A stretch of DNA of 64,000 bases from Coxiellaceae bacterium. GTDB taxonomy: Bacteria > Pseudomonadota > Gammaproteobacteria > Coxiellales > Coxiellaceae. Below, piece by piece: positions 46,553 to 55,819 of this stretch. Numbering within the stretch: the first letter of the stretch is position 1; every line of letters starts with the position of its first letter. Made by a program: the position numbers and the translations under genes. The notes under the pieces were generated by a model. It saw only the letters and a list, made by a program, of their open reading frames with translations. It searched no databases and had not been told where the DNA came from. The DNA lies in NCBI GenBank assembly GCA_030680235.1, contig JAUXWQ010000012.1, positions 1-64,000 of the forward strand. The letters are read 5' to 3'.

Positions 46553-46607
46553 CCCTTGTAAATACTAGGTTTTTTCTATATTCTTCGTCCAGCAATATCC
46601 AATGAAT
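46553..46607 (+). repeat. attR, right direct repeat of the integrated element
   Basis: Matches 37098-37152 at 50 of 55 positions. Iteron-like words TGGGGGTATT (46457) and AAGGGGTATC (46469) lie inside it, mirroring those at the left end. The next bases, CAATGGCATTAGG, share the nine bases ATGGCATTA with the start of the integrase gene. Confidence 0.8.
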
Positions 46608-46651
46608 CAATGGCATTAGGTTAAGCATTAATATCTGGTAGACTTGCGCCC

Positions 46652-48835
46652 TTACGAAAATTCAATAGAATTGAACAACACTTCTCCGGTATGAATATTA
46701 TAAATAGCGCCGATTATATTAATTTCATTTTTTGAAAACATATCCTTTAATATCGTGCTGTGCTCAAATAAATAACTTTTAGTGATTTTGACATTGTTCT
46801 CAATGACGTGATCAAGAAAGGTTTCTTTATTTTCAGAAAGATTTCCAGTGGCTTTTTCCATCTCAATGGCAGGCTTAATTTTTTCAATTAATTGCGTGAT
46901 ATTGCCCATCTGAAAATTCTCACATGCTGCTTTAATGGCGCCGCATTCTCTATGCCCTAATACTATGACCAACTTGGTTTGTGCAACTTTACAAGCGTAT
47001 TCTATACTTGCCACAATATCTACATTTGCTATATTGCCCGCTACACGCGCTACAAATAAATCTCCTAATGTTAAATCAAAAATAATTTCAACTGGAACCC
47101 GCGAATCAATACAACCTAAAATAACGCCGATCGGATGTTGTGAGTGCGAGTTCATTTTGATCTGATGCTTGTAATCTTTATGAATTGGTGTTCCATTCAT
47201 AAATCGCTTATTGCCTTCCATTAATATTTTCAAGGCGTCTTTATGTGTCAATTTCATTTGAACATCGTAAGTTGTCGCATTGATAAAATTCACTTGATTT
47301 TTTATTTCATAATAATCTTTTAATCCACTTATGTTTAAACGAATATTTTTTTCAGGCGCTTGTTCGTCTTTGAATTCTTTTATAACCCCTAAAACATCTG
47401 TATCTATATAATCCGTGGAATTTGCATCGATCAAGACGTTAGATTTGTTTGGAATTTTATTTAATTCATCGATTATAGCTGCCTTATTCAGAAACGTAAT
47501 TTGCTGCGGTAAAATGAATCTTAATACTTCCCCAGATGCATGTGATTCATTTACAACCAAAAGTGAATTTTTAGAATTATAATGCAAAATAAATAAAATA
47601 CTTACAGTTAGACCAATTAAAATACCTGTGAGTAAATTTGTAAATATAATTGAGATTACTGTAATTAAAAACGGAATAAAATATCGCATACCTTGACCGT
47701 ATGCTTTTTTAAATAGATTTAAACTCGATAATTTATAGCCTGTATGAATTAAGATCGCAGCAAGCGCAGCGAGAGGAATGTCATTTAAATATTTTGGAAT
47801 CAGCGTGATCGAAGCTAATAAAATAAATCCATGGAGTATCGTCGAAAGCTTTGTTTTGGCTCCCGCGTAAATATTAGCAGATGAACGAATAATGACAGAT
47901 GTAATGGGTAATCCACCTAACAATCCGGAAAAGATATTACCAAAACCTTGCGCAACTAATTCTAGATTTCGAGAAGTATAGCGATGTTTTTTATCAATTT
48001 TCTCAATACCTTCAAGACACATTAAAGTTTCTAGAGATGCCATCACTGCAATCATAGCGGCGTAAGTATAAACTTTTATATTACTTAGCGCAGAGAAATC
48101 AGGAAATTTAAGTTGTGATAAAAATTCTGAAAATGATTTATTCAAAGGCATATTTACTAAATGAAAGCTTTGTAGCGTAAGGCCAGGGATAAATACTTTC
48201 GAAAGCATGTTGATCATAATGGCGCAGAAAACAACCATCACAGAGGCAGGAATAATTTTAGCAAGCTTTGGCAGGTATTTTTCCCAACTAAGTAAGATAA
48301 TGAGTGAACAAAGTGTAATGAGGATCGCCATCCCGTTGATATGTGAGATCGCGCTAAAGAGATAAGGAATACTTAATGTTTTCTCAGTGTGTTCAAGCGC
48401 TAGATTCACACTAGCTGAATCATGATAATATCCAAGCGCAATCGGTAATTGTTTTATAATAATTAATATTCCAATCGCCGCTAATAATCCCTGAATAACA
48501 TTGGTAGGGATATAATTTGCGATAAAGCCGCCACGAAAAATGCCTGCGATAATTTGTAAAAAACCAGCGATTGTAAGTGATAGTAAAAAAAGCTCAAAGC
48601 TTCCCAGCTCAGCAATAACGGAAATGGTTACCGCAATCATACCCGCGGCGGGCCCACTCACACTCACCTTGGATCCACTGATGAAACCAACAACAATGCC
48701 GCCAATGATGCCTGTCAGTATCCCGGAAAAAAGCGGCACGCCTGATGCCAACGCAATTCCTAAACACAGCGGAATTGCAACGAGTGCTACAGTAATACTG
48801 GCAAAAATATCTTGTTTTATGTAAGAAAATGTCAT
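46652..48835 (-). CDS. SulP-family anion transporter fused to beta-carbonic anhydrase
   Basis: 727 residues in three parts. Residues 1-410 are a SulP (SLC26) transport domain of about 12 helices (MTFSYIKQDIFASITVALVAIPLCLGIA start, SVSGPAAGMIAVTI loop). About 425-520 is a STAS-like domain. About 530-727 is a beta-carbonic anhydrase with zinc ligands in CIDSRVP (Cys, Asp, Arg) and LGHRECGAI (His, Cys). The fusion suggests bicarbonate uptake coupled to CO2/bicarbonate interconversion. GGAGG lies 10 bases before the ATG. Last gene of the inorganic-carbon cassette. Confidence 0.92.
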   Translation of the reverse strand: MTFSYIKQDIFASITVALVAIPLCLGIALASGVPLFSGILTGIIGGIVVGFISGSKVSVSGPAAGMIAVTISVIAELGSFELFLLSLTIAGFLQIIAGIFRGGFIANYIPTNVIQGLLAAIGILIIIKQLPIALGYYHDSASVNLALEHTEKTLSIPYLFSAISHINGMAILITLCSLIILLSWEKYLPKLAKIIPASVMVVFCAIMINMLSKVFIPGLTLQSFHLVNMPLNKSFSEFLSQLKFPDFSALSNIKVYTYAAMIAVMASLETLMCLEGIEKIDKKHRYTSRNLELVAQGFGNIFSGLLGGLPITSVIIRSSANIYAGAKTKLSTILHGFILLASITLIPKYLNDIPLAALAAILIHTGYKLSSLNLFKKAYGQGMRYFIPFLITVISIIFTNLLTGILIGLTVSILFILHYNSKNSLLVVNESHASGEVLRFILPQQITFLNKAAIIDELNKIPNKSNVLIDANSTDYIDTDVLGVIKEFKDEQAPEKNIRLNISGLKDYYEIKNQVNFINATTYDVQMKLTHKDALKILMEGNKRFMNGTPIHKDYKHQIKMNSHSQHPIGVILGCIDSRVPVEIIFDLTLGDLFVARVAGNIANVDIVASIEYACKVAQTKLVIVLGHRECGAIKAACENFQMGNITQLIEKIKPAIEMEKATGNLSENKETFLDHVIENNVKITKSYLFEHSTILKDMFSKNEINIIGAIYNIHTGEVLFNSIEFS

Positions 48836-48909
48836 TCGTTTTTAACCTCCAAGTTAATTCATAATTTAATGGCGCCATGTTTAGCAAACCATTCCATAGT
48901 TATTTAAAA

Positions 48910-49854
48910 TTATATCGTCGCCTTTAAAATCCTATCTCTAATGCCAGCCCACTCAGGATTATCCGGCGGCAATTGAATCAATATTTTATTAATTGAAAAA
49001 ATATCTGAAGTATGCCAATGCTGATACAGTAGTTTAGCGTAGTCACTTGGATTATTCGGCATTTTAAAAATAAAGTGATGCTCTGAAGATAATTCATTGC
49101 CATCAAAAATCATAAAGTAATACCTCTCACTTTGATTATTTAAATATTTATTTATATCCAGATTGTTTTTCAAAATAATAATGGGAAACTTTGGTTGATA
49201 ATGAACAACATGCTTCCCTGGTGTTTTAATTAAGGAAGTATTATTTATTATGCACGGAATTTTTAATATTTTTTCAATAGCGAGCGCAGAAATAATTCCT
49301 GATCTTAATACAGAGAAATAGTCATTTTCTGTCGCTAACACAATCGTTGATTCAATACCAATTTTGCAATCACCGCCATCGAGCACTGGAATTTTATAGT
49401 CAAAACTTTTTTCAACATGATCTGCTGTAGTTGGGCTTGTTTTACAAAATTTATTGGCAGATGGTGCAACAATAGGAACAGTTAATTTTTTGATTAATTC
49501 TAGCAGCATTGGATGATCCGGCATTCTAATGGCAACGGTATCTTGATTTGCAGTAATGATATTACTCACACCGCTTTGTTTTTTTAAAACAATCGTGAGC
49601 GGCCCAGGCCAAAAATGTTCAACTAGCGTAAAAACATAATTTGGTATGTTGATTGCAAGTTTATCAAGCCAATCTGCTGATGCGATATGCACAATCAATG
49701 GATGATCAAACGGCCTATTTTTTGCTTTATAAATAGCGTGAATTGCTTTTTCTGAATCATAGCGCGCTGCTAACCCATATACCGTTTCTGTTGGAACAGC
49801 AACAATATCTTCAGATCGTAATAATTGGATAGCCTGATCTAAATTGACTTTCAT
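48910..49854 (-). CDS. Sua5/YrdC-type threonylcarbamoyl-AMP synthase
   Basis: 314 residues. The YrdC domain (1-200): VAVPTETVYGLAARYDSEKAI, IYKAKNRPFDHPLIVH, WPGPLTIVL, TVAIRMPDHPM, PIVAPSANKFCKTSPT, then GIESTIV. The C-terminal Sua5 domain (from about 225, after VHYQPKFPI) is present, so this is the long Sua5 form. The enzyme makes threonylcarbamoyl-AMP from threonine, ATP and bicarbonate/CO2 for the t6A37 tRNA modification. Placement inside a bicarbonate-uptake cassette is striking. AAGGA precedes the ATG. Confidence 0.9.
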   Translation of the reverse strand: MKVNLDQAIQLLRSEDIVAVPTETVYGLAARYDSEKAIHAIYKAKNRPFDHPLIVHIASADWLDKLAINIPNYVFTLVEHFWPGPLTIVLKKQSGVSNIITANQDTVAIRMPDHPMLLELIKKLTVPIVAPSANKFCKTSPTTADHVEKSFDYKIPVLDGGDCKIGIESTIVLATENDYFSVLRSGIISALAIEKILKIPCIINNTSLIKTPGKHVVHYQPKFPIIILKNNLDINKYLNNQSERYYFMIFDGNELSSEHHFIFKMPNNPSDYAKLLYQHWHTSDIFSINKILIQLPPDNPEWAGIRDRILKATI

Positions 49855-49869
49855 ATTTTTTAAAAATCC

Positions 49870-50721
49870 TTAAGGGTTGCAATAGGGGCAATATTTTTGA
49901 TCTGCCTTTATAAGACCATCTTCTCTTGATGACTCTTTCTGATAATCACATTTTACGCAGCTGTGCACTTTAAATTGATACAGTAGTGTTTCAGTGCCAC
50001 ACATTTCGCATGATAAATTACCTTTTGTGGATATTTTTCCAAACCCTGGTGATTGACAGTGATCGCAAATATTTTGCAACCGCTCTACAAGTTTAATTGC
50101 CAATTTATAGATGATATTCATTCTTGATGGATTCATCATGGCACGCATATCTGTTTCCAAGCGAAGTTTTTTATATTCTTTAAACGACGTAGAAATTATT
50201 TTTTCTAGAGTAGGAGAATCAGAAATTCTTTTTGCAAGAACTATGTTATTATCCATACATCGAATAATTATTCCATGACTTGGAAATTTTATTTTCTTCA
50301 AAAAATCACCGTACGTATCTGTCACCTCAATATCAAGATGCGCATAATTAGTATCAGTTGAAATTTCCGACTCAACAACAGTAATGTCATTTTTTATATC
50401 AATAAAGCTCATCAGCTCAATATCAGCCGGAGCAAAAAACAGAACGGGGTGCGGACCAAAACTTCCTTCATTAGAGACAGCGTAATCAAATCCATATATC
50501 AAAGAGGCTTGTTTTGCCTTTTGAATCACTGTTTCATAGGGTGTTTGTATCCGTGGGATTTCACCTGTAAATGTGCCAAATTGATCTGTATCATAATTAT
50601 CCGGCACAACTATTTTTGCATTAAAGGCACTGGCAAACGGTTCTCGAATAGCGTCCTCTTTTTTATGCATTGTTGCCAAAATAATATTCATGCCTTCATA
50701 CATACTCATATTTTTTGCCAT
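49870..50721 (-). CDS. DUF6671-like protein with zinc-ribbon C-terminus
   Basis: 283 residues. Motifs I associate with DUF6671: ILATMHKKEDAI, DTDQFGTFTGEIPR, AVSNEGSFGPHP, SHGIIIRCMDN and LETDMRAMMNPSRMNII. The tail has four Cys pairs (CDHCQ, CEMCG, CVKCDY, CPYCNP), enough for two zinc ribbons. Molecular role not known to me. It overlaps the end of dabA by 16 bases and is 15 bases from the Sua5 gene, so the genes are coupled. The exact start among four closely spaced in-frame ATGs is uncertain. Confidence 0.75.
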   Translation of the reverse strand: MAKNMSMYEGMNIILATMHKKEDAIREPFASAFNAKIVVPDNYDTDQFGTFTGEIPRIQTPYETVIQKAKQASLIYGFDYAVSNEGSFGPHPVLFFAPADIELMSFIDIKNDITVVESEISTDTNYAHLDIEVTDTYGDFLKKIKFPSHGIIIRCMDNNIVLAKRISDSPTLEKIISTSFKEYKKLRLETDMRAMMNPSRMNIIYKLAIKLVERLQNICDHCQSPGFGKISTKGNLSCEMCGTETLLYQFKVHSCVKCDYQKESSREDGLIKADQKYCPYCNP

Positions 50722-52955
50722 TTTAAATCACGTTGAAGTTCATAAACACTTGCTTCATCAGGTTCTATACAGACCAGTGTCACCCACCCATTGCAAAACA
50801 ATGTTTTTAAATTTTCCTGTTGATCCACAACACGGCTTATAAAAATACGCGGCGCATAAATCACTGTCATTAATCGTATCGGTTCATGATATGCGCACTT
50901 ATCGCTACTGAAGAGAGATTGCAGCGGAAGCCCATGCATTAAATCACTGGCATTACCCTGCATGACGCCTATTTTTCCTGTAATATTATGTGTAATTTTA
51001 CTTCCACTGCCATAAGCCACATTATCGAGCAATGAAAACAAATACTGACTGTTAATCCACTGCGCAACAATCATAGGCGCTGTTAAAATTGTCGTAAGCA
51101 TTTTGCCATTTTTATCTGCCCGCCAATTATATGAATGCAAAAAAGCACGGCCATCTAAATTAATGTTTTTAGTCAGGCTACGTGGTGCAACAATAAATGA
51201 AGCGTTACGCGCCAAACCCCATTCAGGCAGCATTTCCGCCCAATCAACACTTCTTTTTTTAGTATGCTTAGAAAATATCGCATCATTTTTATTATTTTTT
51301 TTAAAATCTAATTTCTTGCAACGCACTCTGTTATTTTTATTGCGCGCCTGATCTAAATCTATTTTTAATTTATTGAGTTGATTTGAAATTAAAATGTTGT
51401 TCGCGTTTACTGTTTCGAATAGCGTTACTTCATCTGTTGTCGTGTTATGCAACGCACCAATAAACAAAGTATCATCTGGAATGTGAATTCCACGGTTAAA
51501 TAATTCATGACGCACTTTTTTATTATTTAAAATTTCAGCCATGATGCGTGCGTTGCTTGCGCCATCATGGCCACCGCAAGCGCCACAATCCAACGCTGTT
51601 GCATAGGCGTTATTCTGTGTTGCACTGCCATGTCCACACAACACAATAATATGCGAAAAATTACCGACTAGATTCATCATTCTGAGTGTATTTTCAGCGT
51701 ACAAACACTGATCTTTAAAATTAATACCATTGACTTCACCCTCTTGATTTAACGCAGGTGATAGCGGTAACTCAGGTCGAATTGACTGAATTATTTTTTG
51801 CTTGAGTGACTTTGCAAAAACGGGCGAAATTGTTTTTAACAACATCCATAATCCAGACCAAAATCCTAGCGCTTCTACTAATACAAACGGTGTTGTGAAA
51901 TTATATTTTAATGCTTGATAAAAACGAAAAATTAATTTTATTTTTTCTTTTCCTTGGATGTCTTTTTTCAGAGAAAAATTATTTTCGCACACAATACTTT
52001 CTTTTACAGTCTGTGTTGGCGTTAGTAGCACAGGACAGGATGCATATAATTTTCCAAAATCAGGTTGCTCAATTTTAATGGGTAATCCAAAAAAACCTGC
52101 GAATCCATAGGTTTCATAATCACCCCCTGATTCCAGTGCGCGTCGAAAAGGTTCTGATCGAACATCAATGCAAAAAATAAACTGCGCTTCTGGTATTTTT
52201 TCTGAAGCGTTTTTTTTCATAGAAGCAGCTTGATCAGATAAATGATACAACAATGGATTGCGATAATTATTTTCCGCGCAATGTATTTTATTTATTTGTA
52301 CGGATGAAAAATCTAATTTTTTACTTGCTTCTTCATACCAATGTATTAAATTAGCTGCTTCTGTCCACAATAAATATATCATCACCAAACGCATTGCCAA
52401 ATAATCTGATTGCGTGATTGGGTAAGGATGTGTTGTATCACCCTGCATCCACTCAGTTCGATATTTAACATAGCTTGCCCATCCAGGAAGTGTTGTCAAA
52501 ACAAGCGTTAAAAATTGTGTTTTTTGTTCATTTAAAATATTAAGTTTTAAAAAACAATCTTCAATGGTTTCTTCTGCTGAATGTGGTAATGATTTCAACC
52601 AGGTAATATTTTTTTTATTCAAGTGACTATCAAAAACCACTAGCTGTCGAAATGCATTATAGAATCCGCATGCTCGCAATGGCATTTGAATGGTCGCTTG
52701 ACCGTCATCAAAAAATGCCTGACACCACTTGATTGTTTCTCGATTGATTTCATATAGTTGCTCTGGTAACTCTGATTGTTGAAAAAGAGCGGCGCCTTCT
52801 TTTATTGCTTGCTCAAATGGTAAGTATTCCAACCCTAGCAGTGGATTCGATGCAATAAGATTTTTTAGCGGCCAAAATGGCGCGATATTTTTCCATGCCT
52901 CACACACATGATTTATTTCGATAGTGCGCGGCTCTACTATTAATTCAGACAACAT
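50706..52955 (-). CDS. dabA: Inorganic carbon transporter subunit DabA (DUF2309)
   Basis: 749 residues, UPF0753/DUF2309. The carbonic-anhydrase-like zinc site is visible: FIFCIDVRSEPFRRALE (Cys and Asp, about 262-280) and VLCGHGSATQNNAYATALDCGACGGHDG (His and Cys, about 433-460). In the DAB pump DabA is thought to hydrate CO2 directionally, driven by cation flow through DabB. N-terminal APFWPLKNLIASNPLLGLEYLPFEQA is the family start. Six bases behind dabB on the same strand. Length is at the short end of the family. Confidence 0.93.
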   Translation of the reverse strand: MLSELIVEPRTIEINHVCEAWKNIAPFWPLKNLIASNPLLGLEYLPFEQAIKEGAALFQQSELPEQLYEINRETIKWCQAFFDDGQATIQMPLRACGFYNAFRQLVVFDSHLNKKNITWLKSLPHSAEETIEDCFLKLNILNEQKTQFLTLVLTTLPGWASYVKYRTEWMQGDTTHPYPITQSDYLAMRLVMIYLLWTEAANLIHWYEEASKKLDFSSVQINKIHCAENNYRNPLLYHLSDQAASMKKNASEKIPEAQFIFCIDVRSEPFRRALESGGDYETYGFAGFFGLPIKIEQPDFGKLYASCPVLLTPTQTVKESIVCENNFSLKKDIQGKEKIKLIFRFYQALKYNFTTPFVLVEALGFWSGLWMLLKTISPVFAKSLKQKIIQSIRPELPLSPALNQEGEVNGINFKDQCLYAENTLRMMNLVGNFSHIIVLCGHGSATQNNAYATALDCGACGGHDGASNARIMAEILNNKKVRHELFNRGIHIPDDTLFIGALHNTTTDEVTLFETVNANNILISNQLNKLKIDLDQARNKNNRVRCKKLDFKKNNKNDAIFSKHTKKRSVDWAEMLPEWGLARNASFIVAPRSLTKNINLDGRAFLHSYNWRADKNGKMLTTILTAPMIVAQWINSQYLFSLLDNVAYGSGSKITHNITGKIGVMQGNASDLMHGLPLQSLFSSDKCAYHEPIRLMTVIYAPRIFISRVVDQQENLKTLFCNGWVTLVCIEPDEASVYELQRDLKWQKI

Positions 52956-52961
52956 AAACCC

Positions 52962-54308
52962 TCAATCAACATGATATTCATTTCGATGTGCTGTAATTGT
53001 ATTTTTATGTGGTTGACTCGCATTGAGTGCTTTCACATAAAAGCGTAATAAAATTTCAGGAAAGATAATTTTTGATTTCTTCAACATTGGATAAAAAAAC
53101 ATCGCAATCCACGATAGTATTAATACCATTAATCCCATATCGTAAAAAATATTGAGTGGTTTCTGACGTGATATATTCATTGGAAATAGTAGTATTTGAA
53201 AAATGCTAATACTAAAGCCATATAGCATTGCCATTAATATCGTTAATATTACAGCAATGAATAAGTATTTCCTTGAGGGATTTTTTAACAAAATTAATGC
53301 AAATTGAGTCGCAGCAACAAAAGAGATACTGAGCAAGATAATATTCGTATTATTTTCAATCCATGATATACGTGTGATCATTGAAAAAATAATGGAGCCT
53401 ACAAACCCACAGAGTATTGCCAAAAAATAAGAGGTATACTTTGGTAAATAGTTTATTGCTACTCTTTTTTCTTGTGCAGCACTACTGGAAGATAAAAATA
53501 AATTCGCTTTGAAAAAACCATGCCAGCATAAATGCGCTACTGCCGCAGGAAAAAGCCCAAGACCACATTGCGCAATCATAAATCCCATTTGCGCCATGGT
53601 TGAACATGCCAACATTCTTTTCACATCATGCTGCATGAGCTTCCACAGTGTACCTAGCATTGCAGTACTCATTCCCACTATAAAAATAATCATGAGTATT
53701 TTTGGATGTGATAAATAAAGTGGCGCAAAGCGAGCAAGCAAAAATCCACCGCCATTCACCAAGCCTGCGTGCATGATGGCGGAGATCGGCGTAGGTGAAT
53801 TCAAAGAGCTAATCAGCCAGCGATGAAATGGCCATATTCCTGACTGTGTCATTGCGCCAACAACAATTAACGCTAAAGCCAAGCTCACTAAATGTGATTC
53901 TGGTGCAATGAGTAAGATTTTCTGAATTGATGTTTGTTCAGTTGCCAGATAAAGTAAAATAAATGCACATCCAATACAAATGAACCCTATCAGAAATGTT
54001 TTAGCTGTTAGCAAGCCAGAAGCTTTTGCTGCTGGCCAACGTGATTCGTGCATCATTAATCGTATAAGTAAAAGATTACTGACACCCCATGCTGCCAACA
54101 GTACCCATAAATTATTAGCTCCCGCCATCACAACGACCGAGCCAATTAACAAAACGAGCAAGCCTAGAAATGGGTAATAATGAGCATCACCCTTCATATA
54201 CCGTGATGAAAAAATGACAACGATTACGCCAATAATAACCACCAGTGCGATCATAACCGACGCGAGCGAATCGATGTGAAAAAACCTTTGAAATAAGTGG
54301 GTTGACAT
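52962..54308 (-). CDS. dabB: Inorganic carbon transporter subunit DabB (NuoL/Mrp-like)
   Basis: 448 residues, 12 or more hydrophobic segments, antiporter-like fold of the NuoL/MrpA type. Motifs SRYMKGDAHYYPFLGLLVL (about 36), the IWPFHRWLISSLNSPTPISAIMHAGLVNGGGFLL core (about 160-193) with conserved Lys/His in neighbouring helices, and MLACSTMAQMGFMIAQCGLG (about 230). Shorter than NuoL and next to dabA, so it is the cation-conducting partner rather than a complex I subunit. First gene of the cassette. The ribosome site is weak. Confidence 0.92.
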   Translation of the reverse strand: MSTHLFQRFFHIDSLASVMIALVVIIGVIVVIFSSRYMKGDAHYYPFLGLLVLLIGSVVVMAGANNLWVLLAAWGVSNLLLIRLMMHESRWPAAKASGLLTAKTFLIGFICIGCAFILLYLATEQTSIQKILLIAPESHLVSLALALIVVGAMTQSGIWPFHRWLISSLNSPTPISAIMHAGLVNGGGFLLARFAPLYLSHPKILMIIFIVGMSTAMLGTLWKLMQHDVKRMLACSTMAQMGFMIAQCGLGLFPAAVAHLCWHGFFKANLFLSSSSAAQEKRVAINYLPKYTSYFLAILCGFVGSIIFSMITRISWIENNTNIILLSISFVAATQFALILLKNPSRKYLFIAVILTILMAMLYGFSISIFQILLFPMNISRQKPLNIFYDMGLMVLILSWIAMFFYPMLKKSKIIFPEILLRFYVKALNASQPHKNTITAHRNEYHVD

Positions 54309-54419
54309 AATTTATTGTGTAGCGTTCATGATAAATCGATCTATTTGGTTGCTTAATGATAGAAAGATTTATACAATAAGTAAAATTAATACTTTTAATG
54401 GATTTAATTAGATATTCTA
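54309..54419. promoter_or_regulatory. Divergent promoter region of dabB and the LysR regulator
   Basis: 111 bases of AT-rich sequence between the two start codons. Inverted words TTATTGT (54312-54318) and ACAATAA (54373-54379) flank the middle, and TTAATACTTTTAA near 54389 is a small palindrome. A LysR-type site with T-N11-A symmetry is expected here, but I cannot single one out. Confidence 0.5.
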
Positions 54420-55268
54420 ATGAATATAGATACCACTACACTACAATGCTTTTTAGCATTGGCCGAAACAAGCAACTTTACAAAAGCAGCGCAGCAGGTT
54501 GGTCGTACGCAATCTGCTGTCAGTCAGCAAATAGCAAAACTAGAAAGTATGTTAGAAAAACCCCTCTTTGTGCGCGGCAAAAATTTTTCATTGACCAATG
54601 AAGGAGAAATATTTTTAGGTTACGCGAGACAAATTTTTTCACTGCATCGTGAAGTAATCGATCGATTTAGAGAACCTGATTTAGAAGGTGAAGTAAAATT
54701 TGGAATACCTGAAGATTTTGCGAGCGTTTATTTATCAGATATATTAGTAGATTTTTCCAGAATTCATCCGCGAATTTTTTTAAATGTTGAATGTGATTTA
54801 ACGCTGAATTTATTTGAAAAATTTAAACGTGGTGAATTTGATTTAGTCCTTTTGAAAATGAATCGTCCCAATGATTTTTCAAATGGTCTTGATGTTTGTT
54901 CAGAGCAATTGGAATGGGTGGGTCATCCCAACTTGATTGCACAACAAAAAAATGTGCCCATTCCATTGGTACTTTCTCCAACACCTTGCGTCTATCGTTC
55001 GCGCGCAATTAAAGCATTGGATAAAGCAAAAATAAAGTGGCGACTGGTCTTTTCAAGTCCCAGCTATGCGGGAACAATCGCAGCAGTAAAAGCAGGATTG
55101 GGAATCACAGTACTTCCTCGCACAATGATTCCAGAGCAGCTTGAAGCACTAAATTTTTCATATCTTCCAAAATTAAATGACACGCATATTTGTCTCTTGA
55201 AGCATGACAACAGCAATCGCGCATTATTGTCATTTGAAAAATTTGTATTTGAAAAATTAACCCGCTGA
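54420..55268 (+). CDS. LysR-family transcription regulator of the carbon cassette
   Basis: 282 residues. Winged helix DTTTLQCFLALAETSNFTKAAQQVGRTQSAVSQQIAKLESMLEKPLFVR (1-55) and a C-terminal LysR effector domain (about 90-280, LEGEVKFGIPEDFAS, AAVKAGLGITVLPRTMIP). Transcribed away from dabB. Autotrophs use LysR regulators (CbbR, CmpR/CcmR) for carbon genes, and a like role is inferred from position only. The start lacks a good ribosome site. Confidence 0.88.
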   Translation: MNIDTTTLQCFLALAETSNFTKAAQQVGRTQSAVSQQIAKLESMLEKPLFVRGKNFSLTNEGEIFLGYARQIFSLHREVIDRFREPDLEGEVKFGIPEDFASVYLSDILVDFSRIHPRIFLNVECDLTLNLFEKFKRGEFDLVLLKMNRPNDFSNGLDVCSEQLEWVGHPNLIAQQKNVPIPLVLSPTPCVYRSRAIKALDKAKIKWRLVFSSPSYAGTIAAVKAGLGITVLPRTMIPEQLEALNFSYLPKLNDTHICLLKHDNSNRALLSFEKFVFEKLTR

Positions 55269-55335
55269 AGAAACACACATGAACATTCGCTACTTAGTGT
55301 ATATCTTCAGGTCACTTATCTTTTGATTTAACTGC

Positions 55336-55665
55336 GTGAGCTCATACTCCGCCCCGTGTGAACCTGGTGTCGAAGGATCAAACCGCGGAGTGATCTTGAG
55401 CCTGTTGTCTGATCATGCACTGCTACTTCATGAGGATCAGAAAGTTTTGCTTGAAAATAACCAACCCGCTGCCACAGTAGGTTCGTTGCGAGAACAAGTC
55501 ATGATGGAATCGCTAAAAAGCTTTATTGAGGGAATTGTGTCGAGTGATGATCCAAAAGCATTGTTTGAACAATATTCAGATAAAATTTCTGAATTATTTG
55601 TATTGCGCTCTTCGATTAAGCATTTGCGGCATGTTGATATGGAATTTTTGGCAGAAAAAGATTAA
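55336..55665 (+). CDS. Hypothetical protein (109 residues)
   Basis: Open frame with a GTG start and no strong ribosome site. Soluble, acidic, mainly helical (SLREQVMMESLKSFIEGIVSS, ALFEQYSDKISELFVLRSSIKHL). No family recognised. Coding is plausible from amino acid composition in the second half; the first 20 residues may not be translated. Confidence 0.4.
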   Translation: MSSYSAPCEPGVEGSNRGVILSLLSDHALLLHEDQKVLLENNQPAATVGSLREQVMMESLKSFIEGIVSSDDPKALFEQYSDKISELFVLRSSIKHLRHVDMEFLAEKD

Positions 55666-55819
55666 TGCCGTCATGACTGGGTAGAAAAACTAGAAGATCG
55701 AGTTTCATATATCTTTCGCATTAATTCTTACCATCCAAGCCATTTGAAATGCCACGAATTAAGTATAGGTTAAAATTAACTTAGGATTAAAAAACCAATC
55801 GATCGCACAGCCAAAAAAG

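Larger units (their letters stand above)
37098..46607. mobile_element. ssrA-integrated genomic island, possible phage satellite (about 9.5 kb)
   Basis: Bounded by 55-bp direct repeats just behind ssrA. Order from the left: integrase, a small unknown, AlpA-type regulator, CHC2 zinc-finger protein, Toprim/RecA-like replication protein, terminase-small-subunit-like protein, then cargo (secreted protein, membrane protein, small exported peptide, XRE regulator, HNH protein, toxin-antitoxin). Integration, regulation, primase-helicase and terS without capsid or tail genes is the composition of PICI or P4-like satellites. Base composition is more AT-rich in places than the flanks. Confidence 0.8.

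Noticed and set aside
52962-54308. NADH dehydrogenase subunit NuoL
   Set aside because: Too short, no other nuo genes, and directly paired with a DUF2309 (dabA) gene.
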